From positions 1-64,000 of IMG/VR virus record IMGVR_UViG_3300036859_000726: 64,000 nucleotides of DNA; one strand, given 5' to 3'. Positions 29,303 to 37,384 of the stretch are shown here, one piece after another. The notes beneath the pieces are model-generated. The model searched no databases. It worked only from the letters and a program-made list of their open reading frames with translations, and had not been told where the DNA came from. Position numbers and translations under genes: made by a program. The stretch is from a virus. Position 1 is the stretch's first letter. Each line of letters begins with the position of its first letter.

Positions 29303-30217
29303 ATGGCAGTCCCAATGCGTTCTACGCAATTCCGCTCGATCGTTGAGCCAATTCTCAATCACGTCTTCGACGGCGTGTACGAGCAGCGCAAAGACGAGTG
29401 GAAGCAGCTCTTCAAGCAGATCCAGGGCACTCCTCGGAACTATCACGAGGTTCCGGTCCTGGCAGGCTTCGGCGCTGCACCGCGCATCCCCGACGGCAAG
29501 CCCGTTACCTACCAACAGTCGCAGACGCTCTTCATCAAGCGTTTCGTATACGAGGTGTATGGCACGGCATTCGCCATGACCAAGATCCTCGTGGACGACG
29601 GCGACCACATCAAGATCGGCTCCATCTACTCGAAGCAGCTGGCACAGGCGCTGGTCGAGACGAAGGAAACGCTGACTGCAAACGTCCTGAATCGCGCATT
29701 CACCGCTGGCTATGAAGGCGGCGACGGCGTGACCCTGGGCAGTGCAGTTCACCCGATCGTCGGCGGAACCTTCAGCAATATCCTGGCAACGCCCGCGGCA
29801 CTGTCGCAGACGAGCTTGGAGCAGATGCTGACGCAGATCACGCTGGCCGTTGACAACAACGGCAAGAAGATCCGCCTGGAGAAGGAGAAGCTCTTCGTTG
29901 CAGCGTCCAATGAGCTGCAGGCCGAAGTGCTCCTGAAGTCCGTGCTCCGGACTGGTGTCGCGAACAACGACATCAACCCGATCAAGAGCAAGGGCCTCCT
30001 GAGTGGTGGCGCCGCGCTGATCTCGCGTATCACCTCCCAGACGCTCTGGGGCGTGCAGACCTCCGCAATGGAAGGCCTGCAGCTGGTGATGCGTACGGCC
30101 CTGGCAAAGCGAATGGAGGGTGACTTCGAAACCAACTCCATGCGCTACGCCGCCGATGAGCGCTACGATGTGGGCTGGGTTGATCCGCGCTGCGTGTGGA
30201 TCACCCCCGGTCTGTGA
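29303..30217 (+). CDS. Major capsid protein
   Basis: 304 residues, GGGAGA upstream, very GC-biased third positions (high expression). Features of an HK97-fold capsid: helical N-terminal region (NHVFDGVYEQRKDEWKQLFK), a long spine-like helix, NELQAEVLLKSVLRT, and a C-terminal beta strand region (RYDVGWVDPRCVW). Followed by two hairpins that may limit read-through. No protease is seen nearby. Confidence 0.8.
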   Translation: MAVPMRSTQFRSIVEPILNHVFDGVYEQRKDEWKQLFKQIQGTPRNYHEVPVLAGFGAAPRIPDGKPVTYQQSQTLFIKRFVYEVYGTAFAMTKILVDDGDHIKIGSIYSKQLAQALVETKETLTANVLNRAFTAGYEGGDGVTLGSAVHPIVGGTFSNILATPAALSQTSLEQMLTQITLAVDNNGKKIRLEKEKLFVAASNELQAEVLLKSVLRTGVANNDINPIKSKGLLSGGAALISRITSQTLWGVQTSAMEGLQLVMRTALAKRMEGDFETNSMRYAADERYDVGWVDPRCVWITPGL

Positions 30218-30226
30218 CCTGACAAG

Positions 30227-30285
30227 CCTACTGACCTGATTTATCAGTAGGAACTCCCGCCCCTCCGGGATGAAAACCGGAGGGG
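30227..30285 (+). terminator. Double hairpin after the capsid gene
   Basis: CCTACTGA/TCAGTAGG (30227-30251, 9-nt loop) and CCCCTCCGG/CCGGAGGGG (30260-30285, 8-nt loop). Both stems are perfect. No T-run follows, so partial termination or mRNA stabilisation is more likely than full termination. Confidence 0.55.
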
Positions 30286-30330
30286 TTGGAATCGGATGAA
30301 AACGATTGACATCAACAGGAGTAAATGACC

Positions 30331-31044
30331 ATGGCTCTCAATTCCACTTCCGTGAATCGCTATCCTGCTGGTCTTAGTGACCAGGCCGAGGACACGATCT
30401 TCAGTTCAGCGCCCTTCCCAACCAAGGGGCTCGTGAACTTCTACCAGTACTACAACGACTTCATGGCCTATCTGGCCGGTGACTGGACCATCACGAATGC
30501 CAACGGCGGCACCCTCGCACTGCGAGACGAAGCCGGTGGTGTGTTGCGCGTCACGAATGGCGCGACTGCTGCATGGCTCGTCTCTGCGCAGAAGGTCGGA
30601 AACGCATTCCTTCCTGTCGTCGGCAAGCGATTCTTCGGTCGAATCAAGATCCGCACCGACGACGTCATCAATGGCGCGATCCTGGCCGGTCTGGCACTGA
30701 CGGACACCACGCCGTTGGACGCAACCGATGGCATCTTCATCATCAAGGCTGACGCCGCAGCTGCTGTCCTCCTCACCGTAGCGAATGCCGCGACGGCGGG
30801 CAATCGCGAGACTCTGGCGCTCGGCAGCATGGTTAACGACACGTTCTTCACCGTGGACCTGTTCTACGATGGAGGCGATCGCCTGTATGCAGCAGTCAAC
30901 GGCGCCATGATCGGCTATCTGACCTACAGCACGACTTATGTGCCTGACGTCGCCGTGACGCCAACGTTCTTCCGCAGCAACGGCGCTGCTGGAGCCTCTG
31001 AAATTCTGGACATCGACACCCTCTGGTTCGCCCAGGAGCGGTAA
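30331..31044 (+). CDS. Virion protein with lectin-like beta sandwich (putative)
   Basis: 237 residues from ATG 30331 (AGGAG 9 bases upstream; ATG 30325 possible). GLVNFYQYYNDFMAY, then alternating beta strands, FGRIKIRTDDVINGAILAGL and DRLYAAVNGAMIGYL resemble concanavalin/LamG-type folds. First gene after the capsid; surface decoration or appendage is a guess. Confidence 0.6.
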   Translation: MALNSTSVNRYPAGLSDQAEDTIFSSAPFPTKGLVNFYQYYNDFMAYLAGDWTITNANGGTLALRDEAGGVLRVTNGATAAWLVSAQKVGNAFLPVVGKRFFGRIKIRTDDVINGAILAGLALTDTTPLDATDGIFIIKADAAAAVLLTVANAATAGNRETLALGSMVNDTFFTVDLFYDGGDRLYAAVNGAMIGYLTYSTTYVPDVAVTPTFFRSNGAAGASEILDIDTLWFAQER

Positions 31045-31062
31045 ACATCTGGCGCTAGGATC

Positions 31063-31081
31063 GCCCGGTTGTGAGCCGGGC
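31063..31081 (+). other. 6-bp hairpin between structural genes
   Basis: GCCCGG, loop TTGTGAG, CCGGGC, then ATTCT. Weak terminator or processing signal in the 55-bp gap. Confidence 0.4.
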
Positions 31082-31099
31082 ATTCTATGGAGTACTGAC

Positions 31100-31729
31100 A
31101 TGCGACCAATTCGAATCTCTCGAGCCCTCCTTGCTGCAGATCCAGACGGCATTGCTCTTGCACAGCAGCTCGTCGGCGCAGGAAACCTCACGCTGAACGG
31201 CGCATTCGTGGCCGGCGGCACCGCGTATCTCACTGCGCAGCGAAGGGTTGGCTTGACTTCCGCAGGCAATCTGTCTGCAGTCAACTACACGGTGTATGGC
31301 ACGAATGAAGCCGGCATCGTCATCAGCGAGACGCTCGCAGGACCGAATGCGAATACAGTCTCGACGACGCTTGACTTCTTCACTGTCACGCGTATCGCTG
31401 CTTCCGCAGCCAATGCCACCGACATCACTGCAGGAACCACTGACGTTGGCGCTTCTCTGCCGATTCCTCTGGATTACCTGATCTCTCCTTTCCAGGTAAC
31501 TGCAGCACTCGAAATCCAGTCCGGAGCTGTGAATGCTACACTGCAGTACACACTGGACAACATCTTTGAGCCAGGACCCATCGTCTGGTTCAATGACACG
31601 ATCCTTGTCGGTGTCGCTGTCAACACTGTGACGTCCTATGTCTCGCCAGTTCGCGCTTGCCGCCTGGTGACCAATAGCGGCACAGGCGCTGCAGTCCTTC
31701 AACTCATCCAGGCAGGTACAGGACTATGA
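31100..31729 (+). CDS. Virion structural protein, unknown
   Basis: 209 residues. Beta-rich with many Thr, Ala and Asn ([38 protein letters not shown]); looks like a beta-sandwich appendage or decoration protein. Stop overlaps the next ATG. Confidence 0.65.
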   Translation: MRPIRISRALLAADPDGIALAQQLVGAGNLTLNGAFVAGGTAYLTAQRRVGLTSAGNLSAVNYTVYGTNEAGIVISETLAGPNANTVSTTLDFFTVTRIAASAANATDITAGTTDVGASLPIPLDYLISPFQVTAALEIQSGAVNATLQYTLDNIFEPGPIVWFNDTILVGVAVNTVTSYVSPVRACRLVTNSGTGAAVLQLIQAGTGL

Positions 31730-33171
31730 AGCATCTGATCGCAAAACTTTCGCTCATAACGCTTGGAGTTATTGGCGCGATTGCCATTACAAGCTATGCG
31801 CAGGTGAATCCACCGACGCAAGTTCAGCCTGGTGGATCTGCATTCTCAACGCAGTACAAGAATGGCACGTCCTTCGGCGGCACTGGACCAGGCACTTCTG
31901 GTCATGTTCTCACATCAAATGGCGCCGCGTCGGCTCCGACATTCCAGGCGCTGCCGGCAAGCGGCGTCACGAGCGTCGGCTTGACAATGCCAACTGGCTT
32001 CTCGGTTTCCAATTCGCCGATTACCTCAAGTGGCACTTTGGCGGTTACGACAACTCTGAACGGCCCATTGCGAGGAAACGGCTCGGCATTTACCACCGGC
32101 AATCTCAATCTCGCTTCTGAAGTCACCGGCAATCTCTCGCCAAACAATCTCAACTCTGGCACTTCGGCCAGCAGCAGTACCTTCTGGCGCGGCGACGGGA
32201 CGTGGGCAGCTCCAACTGCTTCGCTGGGTAATACCACCACTGTCGGTGATGGAACAGCTAATACCATCATCCGAGGTCCGCAGTCTTATGCCACAGCAGG
32301 TGGTTTGACTATCCAAGGTGGCGTCTCCTCTGGCGGACAGGGCGCATTCGCTCGCTTGCAGGGTGCCAACTCAACTTCTGGCAATTTGGCCGGTGGTGAT
32401 GCTTCTATGTTGGGTGGTGCTGGATTCGGCACTGGAACAGGCGGCGTTGTCTCTCTGACAGCAGGGAATAGTGGCTCTGCATCCACATATGAGTCCATCA
32501 TACTTCAGGGTGCGACCAACACAGGCGCTGCGCCAGGCGGTTCCATTGTATTCAACTCTGGTTCCTCAGCCTCGGGCAGCGGCTCTGGCGGATACATCGC
32601 TTTCACAAGTGGCGGCGCATCCTTCGCTCAGACCGAGCGGTTTCGAATTCTGGCGAATGGTGCTTGGTCAGTCGGATCCGCAGGAACCAACACCGGAAGC
32701 AGCACGCAAGTTCTTACTTCCAATGGTTCCGGCAGTCCTCCAACTTGGCAGTCAGCAGCGGGCATAACACAAACTCTCAGTAACTTTACCTCGACTCTGT
32801 CAACTGGTTGCAGTTCAACTTCGCCGACCATCGGTTTCAACTACTCTGTGACTGGGGATGTGATCGTGCTTAGCATGAAAACGTCCGCCAATCTTCCATG
32901 CACGTCGAATGCTACGACATGGAAGTCTGCGTCTGGTTCTGTCCCTGTCGCTGCAAGGCCGACCGGAAGCAACGTCGTTCTCTGGGGCATGAGCGGATTC
33001 AACAATGGCGGCGCCACTGAAGCATTCTGCTTGCGCATAGACACTGACGGAACACTGAACCTGTTCCGCAACACGGCGAACGACTGCAGCGGCACCTGGA
33101 CTGCCAGTGGTAGCAAGAGCTTCAACGTTCCTGGTGTCACGAATACCTGGTCATACAACCTCACGAACTGA
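31726..33171 (+). CDS. Fibre-like protein with N-terminal signal peptide
   Basis: 481 residues. Starts like a secreted protein: [20 protein letters not shown], then TSYAQ (possible cleavage after ~26). The rest is fibre-type low complexity, Gly/Ser/Thr/Asn-rich, with segments such as [20 protein letters not shown] and [14 protein letters not shown] typical of tail-fibre repeats, and a compact C-terminal domain with two Cys (GCSSTSP, LPCTSN). A Sec signal on a virion fibre is unexpected; either it is exported, or the hydrophobic end inserts in the particle. Confidence 0.65.
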   Translation: MKHLIAKLSLITLGVIGAIAITSYAQVNPPTQVQPGGSAFSTQYKNGTSFGGTGPGTSGHVLTSNGAASAPTFQALPASGVTSVGLTMPTGFSVSNSPITSSGTLAVTTTLNGPLRGNGSAFTTGNLNLASEVTGNLSPNNLNSGTSASSSTFWRGDGTWAAPTASLGNTTTVGDGTANTIIRGPQSYATAGGLTIQGGVSSGGQGAFARLQGANSTSGNLAGGDASMLGGAGFGTGTGGVVSLTAGNSGSASTYESIILQGATNTGAAPGGSIVFNSGSSASGSGSGGYIAFTSGGASFAQTERFRILANGAWSVGSAGTNTGSSTQVLTSNGSGSPPTWQSAAGITQTLSNFTSTLSTGCSSTSPTIGFNYSVTGDVIVLSMKTSANLPCTSNATTWKSASGSVPVAARPTGSNVVLWGMSGFNNGGATEAFCLRIDTDGTLNLFRNTANDCSGTWTASGSKSFNVPGVTNTWSYNLTN

Positions 33172-33184
33172 TCAGGAGTAAAGC

Positions 33185-33655
33185 ATGAAAGGCTACTCAA
33201 AAGGCTGCGGATTCAAGACTTCTGCTGACAAGCACTTCGCCGAAGGCGGAAAGGTGCGAGCACCGATCGTGCGCAAGAAGGCCGCCACTCAGTCAAAGAA
33301 CGATTTCGTGCCTGGCGGAAACAAAGAGGCGAACATTCGCGATGGATTCTCTCCGAATCTGCCCAAGGCCGCTCGCGATGATATCGAGAAGCGATTCGGC
33401 AAGAATCCGCCAGTCAAGAAAGCGATGGGTGGCATGATCGGAAAGGTGAATGGCGACCAGGGCACGATGTCCCCGAACCCGCGAGGAGGCGGCATCCTTG
33501 GTCGAGTGGCCGCAAAGCTGCATCCGCTGGGTACTTCACCAAAGGCACCTACTGCAGATCCACGCGCCTCCTTACCTCGTCCCGCTCCGGCTGCAAATGC
33601 TCGTAGTGTTCCTGGTCGTGATGCGAAGCCAATGTTCGGTCGCGGCGCCAGGTGA
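33185..33655 (+). CDS. Basic virion protein with FAEGGKV motif
   Basis: 156 residues; AGGAG upstream. Lys/Arg/Pro/Gly-rich, little predicted fold; HFAEGGKVRAPIVRKK near residue 18 contains the recurrent FAxGGxV motif. Probably a minor or DNA-associated virion protein. Confidence 0.6.
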   Translation: MKGYSKGCGFKTSADKHFAEGGKVRAPIVRKKAATQSKNDFVPGGNKEANIRDGFSPNLPKAARDDIEKRFGKNPPVKKAMGGMIGKVNGDQGTMSPNPRGGGILGRVAAKLHPLGTSPKAPTADPRASLPRPAPAANARSVPGRDAKPMFGRGAR

Positions 33656-33659
33656 AGCC

Positions 33660-33688
33660 TTTACTTCTCATCTGAATACAGTTAAACT
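33660..33688 (+). promoter_or_regulatory. Late promoter before the head-tail gene set
   Basis: TTTACT (33660-33665), 17 bases, TAAACT (33683-33688), CCTTTACTTCTCATCTG context. About 58 bp before the TTG start at 33746. Confidence 0.6.
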
Positions 33689-33745
33689 TACTGCACAATC
33701 CGGCCGACCTTGAGGATGGCCAGCGCAGTCTAGAAGGAGACACGC

Positions 33746-34801
33746 TTGGCCGTTTCAGGAACTGTCGCGACGACGACGATCAATACTCGGCAGGTTTATG
33801 ACCATGCCTTCCGCAGGGCAAAGGTCCCTCCACCAAAGATAACTCGCGAATATCTCGCGACAGCTGCAGAACTTCTGCACATGATTCTGACGTCTCTGTC
33901 TAACAGAGGCATCGCACTGTGGGCCATTCAGACTCACATCCTTCCGATGTATGAGGGTCGCCAGACTCTTCCGTGCCCAGCAGGCACTATCGACACTCTG
34001 AATACGAACATTCGCCAGGTGACTCGCCTCACTGGCACATACACCTCATCTGAGGGTGATGCAGAGCTAGCTTTTGACGGAGACATTGATACTGCTTGCA
34101 CGCAGACAACGCCAGCAGGCTATATTGCGATGGCGCTATCAGAAGCTGCAACACCAGTCAATTTCGGAATTCTGTTCGCCTCAACTGGCACCGTGTCGTT
34201 CAAGATTCAGTCTTCAGATGATGGCGGCGCCACCTGGACGGATCGTCACACAGTCACAGACTATGCAGCTGTTGCGCGCGCATGGTATTGGTTTGATGTC
34301 GAGGGGCTGCCTGAGGCTGCTGACTGGCGCATCTTGGCTGTCACACCAACCATCCTTGATGTCTATGAGTTCGTGATCGCGAACAATGGACTTGAGATTC
34401 CGGTCGCCAAGATCAATCGTGATGACTATATGAACATGCCGGACAAGTCCTTCAATGGACAGCCGACGATGTTCTACTACGACAAGCAGGTCAGCATTCC
34501 GAATCTCGTGCTATGGCCTGCACCAGGCGACGAATACACATTCTGGCAGATAGTTGCGACCACGCAGCGCCAGATAATGGATGTCGGCTCAATGACGCAG
34601 GATCTCGAGCTTCCTGCGGGCGGCTTCCTGTTCGTTGTCACACTGCTCGCATGGCACTTATCAATGACGATTGATGAGGCGAAGGGTAATCCCGTTTTGC
34701 TGAAGGAAGTCTCTGACGAGGCTGCAAGAGACTTCTGGGCCGGGCAGACAGACAGTTCTCCGACAAGGTTGGCGCCGCGGATTGGTGTGTATACCAAGTG
34801 A
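33746..34801 (+). CDS. Head-tail/tail component with inserted discoidin-like domain
   Basis: 351 residues from TTG 33746, chosen because AGAAGGAGA lies 8 bases upstream and no ATG fits. The N-terminal ~90 (TRQVYDHAFRRAKVPPPKIT, SNRGIALWAIQ, PAGTIDTLN) and C-terminal ~130 (IANNGLEIPVAKINRDDYMN, LVLWPAPGDEYTFW) look like halves of one tail-component fold. Between them (~95-205) lies a beta-sandwich stretch (AELAFDGDIDTACTQTTPAG, VSFKIQSSDDGGATWTD) like F5/8 type C domains, which often bind sugars. So a neck protein carrying a possible carbohydrate-binding insert. Confidence 0.65.
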   Translation: MAVSGTVATTTINTRQVYDHAFRRAKVPPPKITREYLATAAELLHMILTSLSNRGIALWAIQTHILPMYEGRQTLPCPAGTIDTLNTNIRQVTRLTGTYTSSEGDAELAFDGDIDTACTQTTPAGYIAMALSEAATPVNFGILFASTGTVSFKIQSSDDGGATWTDRHTVTDYAAVARAWYWFDVEGLPEAADWRILAVTPTILDVYEFVIANNGLEIPVAKINRDDYMNMPDKSFNGQPTMFYYDKQVSIPNLVLWPAPGDEYTFWQIVATTQRQIMDVGSMTQDLELPAGGFLFVVTLLAWHLSMTIDEAKGNPVLLKEVSDEAARDFWAGQTDSSPTRLAPRIGVYTK

Positions 34802-35574
34802 GCATCTGGCTCGACACGCGAGGAAAGAGCACTCTTGGAATTGGATGGTGCGATAGATGCAAGTTCAAGTTCTCGCTCGACGATCTTCAATCGGACAGGA
34901 ACAATCCAGGTCTGAAGGTCTGCAGCAGGTGCAACGATGAACTTGATCCTTATCGCCTTCCTCCTCGTGCTCCTGACGATCTCACTTTGCCGTTCTATCG
35001 CACTCAAGAGCCTCTCATCATTCCTGATGATCCTCCTGAGGCATCATTTGATGCTTTGGCTACAGAACTTGATGAGCCCATTCTTGCTGAGAATGGTGTC
35101 GAAGCATTGGAGCCGCAAACCGGGCCAGGGCCAGACGGACCCATACTTGTCACAGAAGAGAGTGAGCCGATCCTCACAGAGGGTCGTCGCTATCTGCTGC
35201 AACAGTTCGTCACTGGCCCAACCATTACGGCAGGAATCGGCTGCGCTGGATACTGCGTTGGATACAACGTCAGCGAAGGTGAAGGTACTATTGACAATGA
35301 GGCATACTATCCAGGTTATTTGGTTAGGGTCGTCAAAGATCTCGGTGAGATTTTCTCTCCTGCGGGTCTTCAGGTTTATATCTCATTTGACCCGTTGTCT
35401 GTTCCTGCGCCACCAGCTGACGTCATTAGTTCAGTCACGATCAATGGAATCACATTCCTTGTTGCAGATGCAGTTGTGAACATAGAGTCAACATATGATC
35501 GCGTATACACCTGGGGAACGCCTGCCGGCATTGTTGACGGCGAGCAATACGTAGTGGACTTGGAGTTTACATGA
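34798..35574 (+). CDS. Virion protein with N-terminal zinc ribbon
   Basis: 258 residues, GTG inside the previous stop. N-terminal zinc ribbon WCDRCKFKFSLDDLQSD...VCSRCNDELDP (two CX2C, ~22 apart), an arrangement seen in neck-region proteins of related phages. Then an acidic linker and a beta-rich C-terminal part. Function unknown, coupled to the neck gene before it. Confidence 0.65.
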   Translation: MSIWLDTRGKSTLGIGWCDRCKFKFSLDDLQSDRNNPGLKVCSRCNDELDPYRLPPRAPDDLTLPFYRTQEPLIIPDDPPEASFDALATELDEPILAENGVEALEPQTGPGPDGPILVTEESEPILTEGRRYLLQQFVTGPTITAGIGCAGYCVGYNVSEGEGTIDNEAYYPGYLVRVVKDLGEIFSPAGLQVYISFDPLSVPAPPADVISSVTINGITFLVADAVVNIESTYDRVYTWGTPAGIVDGEQYVVDLEFT

Positions 35575-36137
35575 CACTTGAAGTTAAGATCAGCGAGCTC
35601 CCTGCAGCCAGTGCGCTCACAGGGGCTGAGCTTGTACCAATTGTGCAAGGTGGTGCAACGAAGCGGACAACCACGCAAGATATCGCCAACCTTGCAGGCG
35701 GCGCTGTGATTGCGCCATCCGATCTGGATATCACGAATAACTTCGGGCCGCAGAGCTCGAGTTACGGCTACATCTCCTCAGAGGCTGTCTCGAATGAGAT
35801 AGCAGCAGTCTTTCCTGATGACTGGTTTGCTATGGCAGGAATCTTCGGAGGAGACCTTGCTGGATCATCCAATGGCCGACCAGTCAATTCGATTGTGGTT
35901 CGTGATAACACAAATTTGCTCATTGGTCTGTCTGGTGCGATTCCAGTCACGAACGTCCCATACTCTGTTGAGGTTTCTACCATCGGCGGGAATCAGACCC
36001 TGTATTTCGCGGACATCGTTCGGCAAGCTGTTGGCGTAGATGGCAATCGCTATTTCTGGTGGGATTCACTCAATGCTGCAGTCGGCGTTGAATTCACAGG
36101 CGACCAGTCCCTGGTCTTCAACTTCCAAGAGGCTTAA
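35571..36137 (+). CDS. Appendage protein with conserved attachment head (1)
   Basis: 188 residues. N-terminal ~45: VKISELPAASALTGAELVPI, VQGGATKRTTTQDIANL, also at the start of the next gene. This head is probably the virion-binding part; the remainder (~45-188) is a distinct beta-rich domain. ATGA overlap with the previous gene. Confidence 0.7.
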   Translation: MTLEVKISELPAASALTGAELVPIVQGGATKRTTTQDIANLAGGAVIAPSDLDITNNFGPQSSSYGYISSEAVSNEIAAVFPDDWFAMAGIFGGDLAGSSNGRPVNSIVVRDNTNLLIGLSGAIPVTNVPYSVEVSTIGGNQTLYFADIVRQAVGVDGNRYFWWDSLNAAVGVEFTGDQSLVFNFQEA

Positions 36138-36752
36138 ATGTCCATAACACCAGTCAAGATCAGTGCGCTGCCAGAAGCAGCAGACCTCGACGGAACCGAG
36201 CTGGTTCCTGTTGTTCAGGCAGGGACGACCAAAAAGACGACAGCCCAGGACATCGCTGATCTCGGCGGCGGAGGAGGCGGATCAGTTTTCGTCGCGAATC
36301 TAATTGGTCTTGGCTCGCAAACGATGGACGACAATCCATACTACTATCTTGCTGCATCCGAAGTTCTTCTTGCAAGTGATGATGTTGAATATGTCGATGG
36401 TGTTGATGGTGTAAGCTCAGGATTCCTTCAATTCAACAATGATGGAACGTATGAGATTCAGATTAGAGTGCAGCTGAGTGGCGACTGGCCGAACAAGGGC
36501 CAAAGTGGCGAGCCTGCATTCTATGGCCTTGTTGCTGGCGGCCAGGACGTCGCAAAGTTCTCGCGCTCTGTTTATCTTGGTGCTGCTAACGATGGCACAG
36601 TTGGATGGAGCTCTCAGCTTGTAAGGCAGATGGCTGCAACCGACACGCTATTCATTGGACCAAAAGTTGCTTGCTACAACTTCACATCCAGGACCGTGAT
36701 CATCACAGCGATGCAGGTGACAGTCAAGAAAATCGGTGACTACACGCCGTGA
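36138..36752 (+). CDS. Appendage protein with conserved attachment head (2)
   Basis: 204 residues, starting one base after the previous stop. Head VKISALPEAADLDGTELVPV, VQAGTTKKTTAQDIADL, then a Gly linker (GGGGGGS) and a C-terminal TNF/C1q-like beta domain by eye (YEIQIRVQLSGDWPNKG). Paralogous head plus new tip points to exchangeable receptor-binding or decoration modules. Confidence 0.7.
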   Translation: MSITPVKISALPEAADLDGTELVPVVQAGTTKKTTAQDIADLGGGGGGSVFVANLIGLGSQTMDDNPYYYLAASEVLLASDDVEYVDGVDGVSSGFLQFNNDGTYEIQIRVQLSGDWPNKGQSGEPAFYGLVAGGQDVAKFSRSVYLGAANDGTVGWSSQLVRQMAATDTLFIGPKVACYNFTSRTVIITAMQVTVKKIGDYTP

Positions 36753-37384
36753 TCAAGATCGTCACACATACCCGCGGCACCGGACTCTGGATTGACCAAT
36801 GCGTCAAGTCTGTTGAAGCTGCGCGTGTGCCGAACATGTCTCATGACATTTTGATGCTCACTGATCCTAGTTCTCACGCATATGCAAGGTGGGCAGCTTT
36901 GCAGAGTGCAGATTTTGTTGGCTTTGTTGACGATGATGATGTTATCATTCCTGGTGCTATTGAGAGATGCATGTCTGCTCTTCAAGCCACAGGTGCTGGC
37001 GTTGCATTCACAGGCCAGCTCGGGGTTGACGCAAATGGTGCTGTTGTGTCTGAGTATCACAGAGCAAGATTCCTGAAAGATGCTGCTTTGAATCCTCAAG
37101 CCATTCACCATTTCTCTCTCATTCGAAGGGATGCCCTCTGTGCACAGGCGATCGCAGCAGCAGTCAGAATTGGCGTCGGAGTCGACTGGCTCTGCAAAGC
37201 AAATGCTGCAATGCGGATGGGCGCTGTCCACGTTCCGATGATTGGCTATCATTGGAGAATTCATCAAAATCAGGAGTCTGTAAGAACTGCAAAGCTGTTT
37301 GAAGATGCTTCAGATGAACTCACAGATGTGATATTCAGCTGGATGAAGAAGGACGCTCCGATTCCGGTGTACCGAGCATGCTGA
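36749..37384 (+). CDS. Family 2-type glycosyltransferase
   Basis: 211 residues, GTG start coupled to the appendage gene. GT-A layout: KIVTHTRGTGLWIDQCVKSV, ILMLTDPSSHAYARWAAL and DXD region FVGFVDDDDVIIPGAIERC (~60-78), then a C-terminal acceptor part (FSLIRRDALCAQ, GVDWLCKANAAM). Would transfer a sugar from a nucleotide-sugar to an unknown acceptor: virion protein, host surface glycan or DNA. Sitting between appendage and fibre genes suggests it modifies these proteins or the host receptor. Confidence 0.7.
   Translation: MIKIVTHTRGTGLWIDQCVKSVEAARVPNMSHDILMLTDPSSHAYARWAALQSADFVGFVDDDDVIIPGAIERCMSALQATGAGVAFTGQLGVDANGAVVSEYHRARFLKDAALNPQAIHHFSLIRRDALCAQAIAAAVRIGVGVDWLCKANAAMRMGAVHVPMIGYHWRIHQNQESVRTAKLFEDASDELTDVIFSWMKKDAPIPVYRAC

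Noticed and set aside
30406-31284. 292-codon minus-strand frame in the structural region
   Set aside because: Covers a plus-strand gene, its gap and the next start; translation has no fold-like pattern. Shadow of GC-rich coding.
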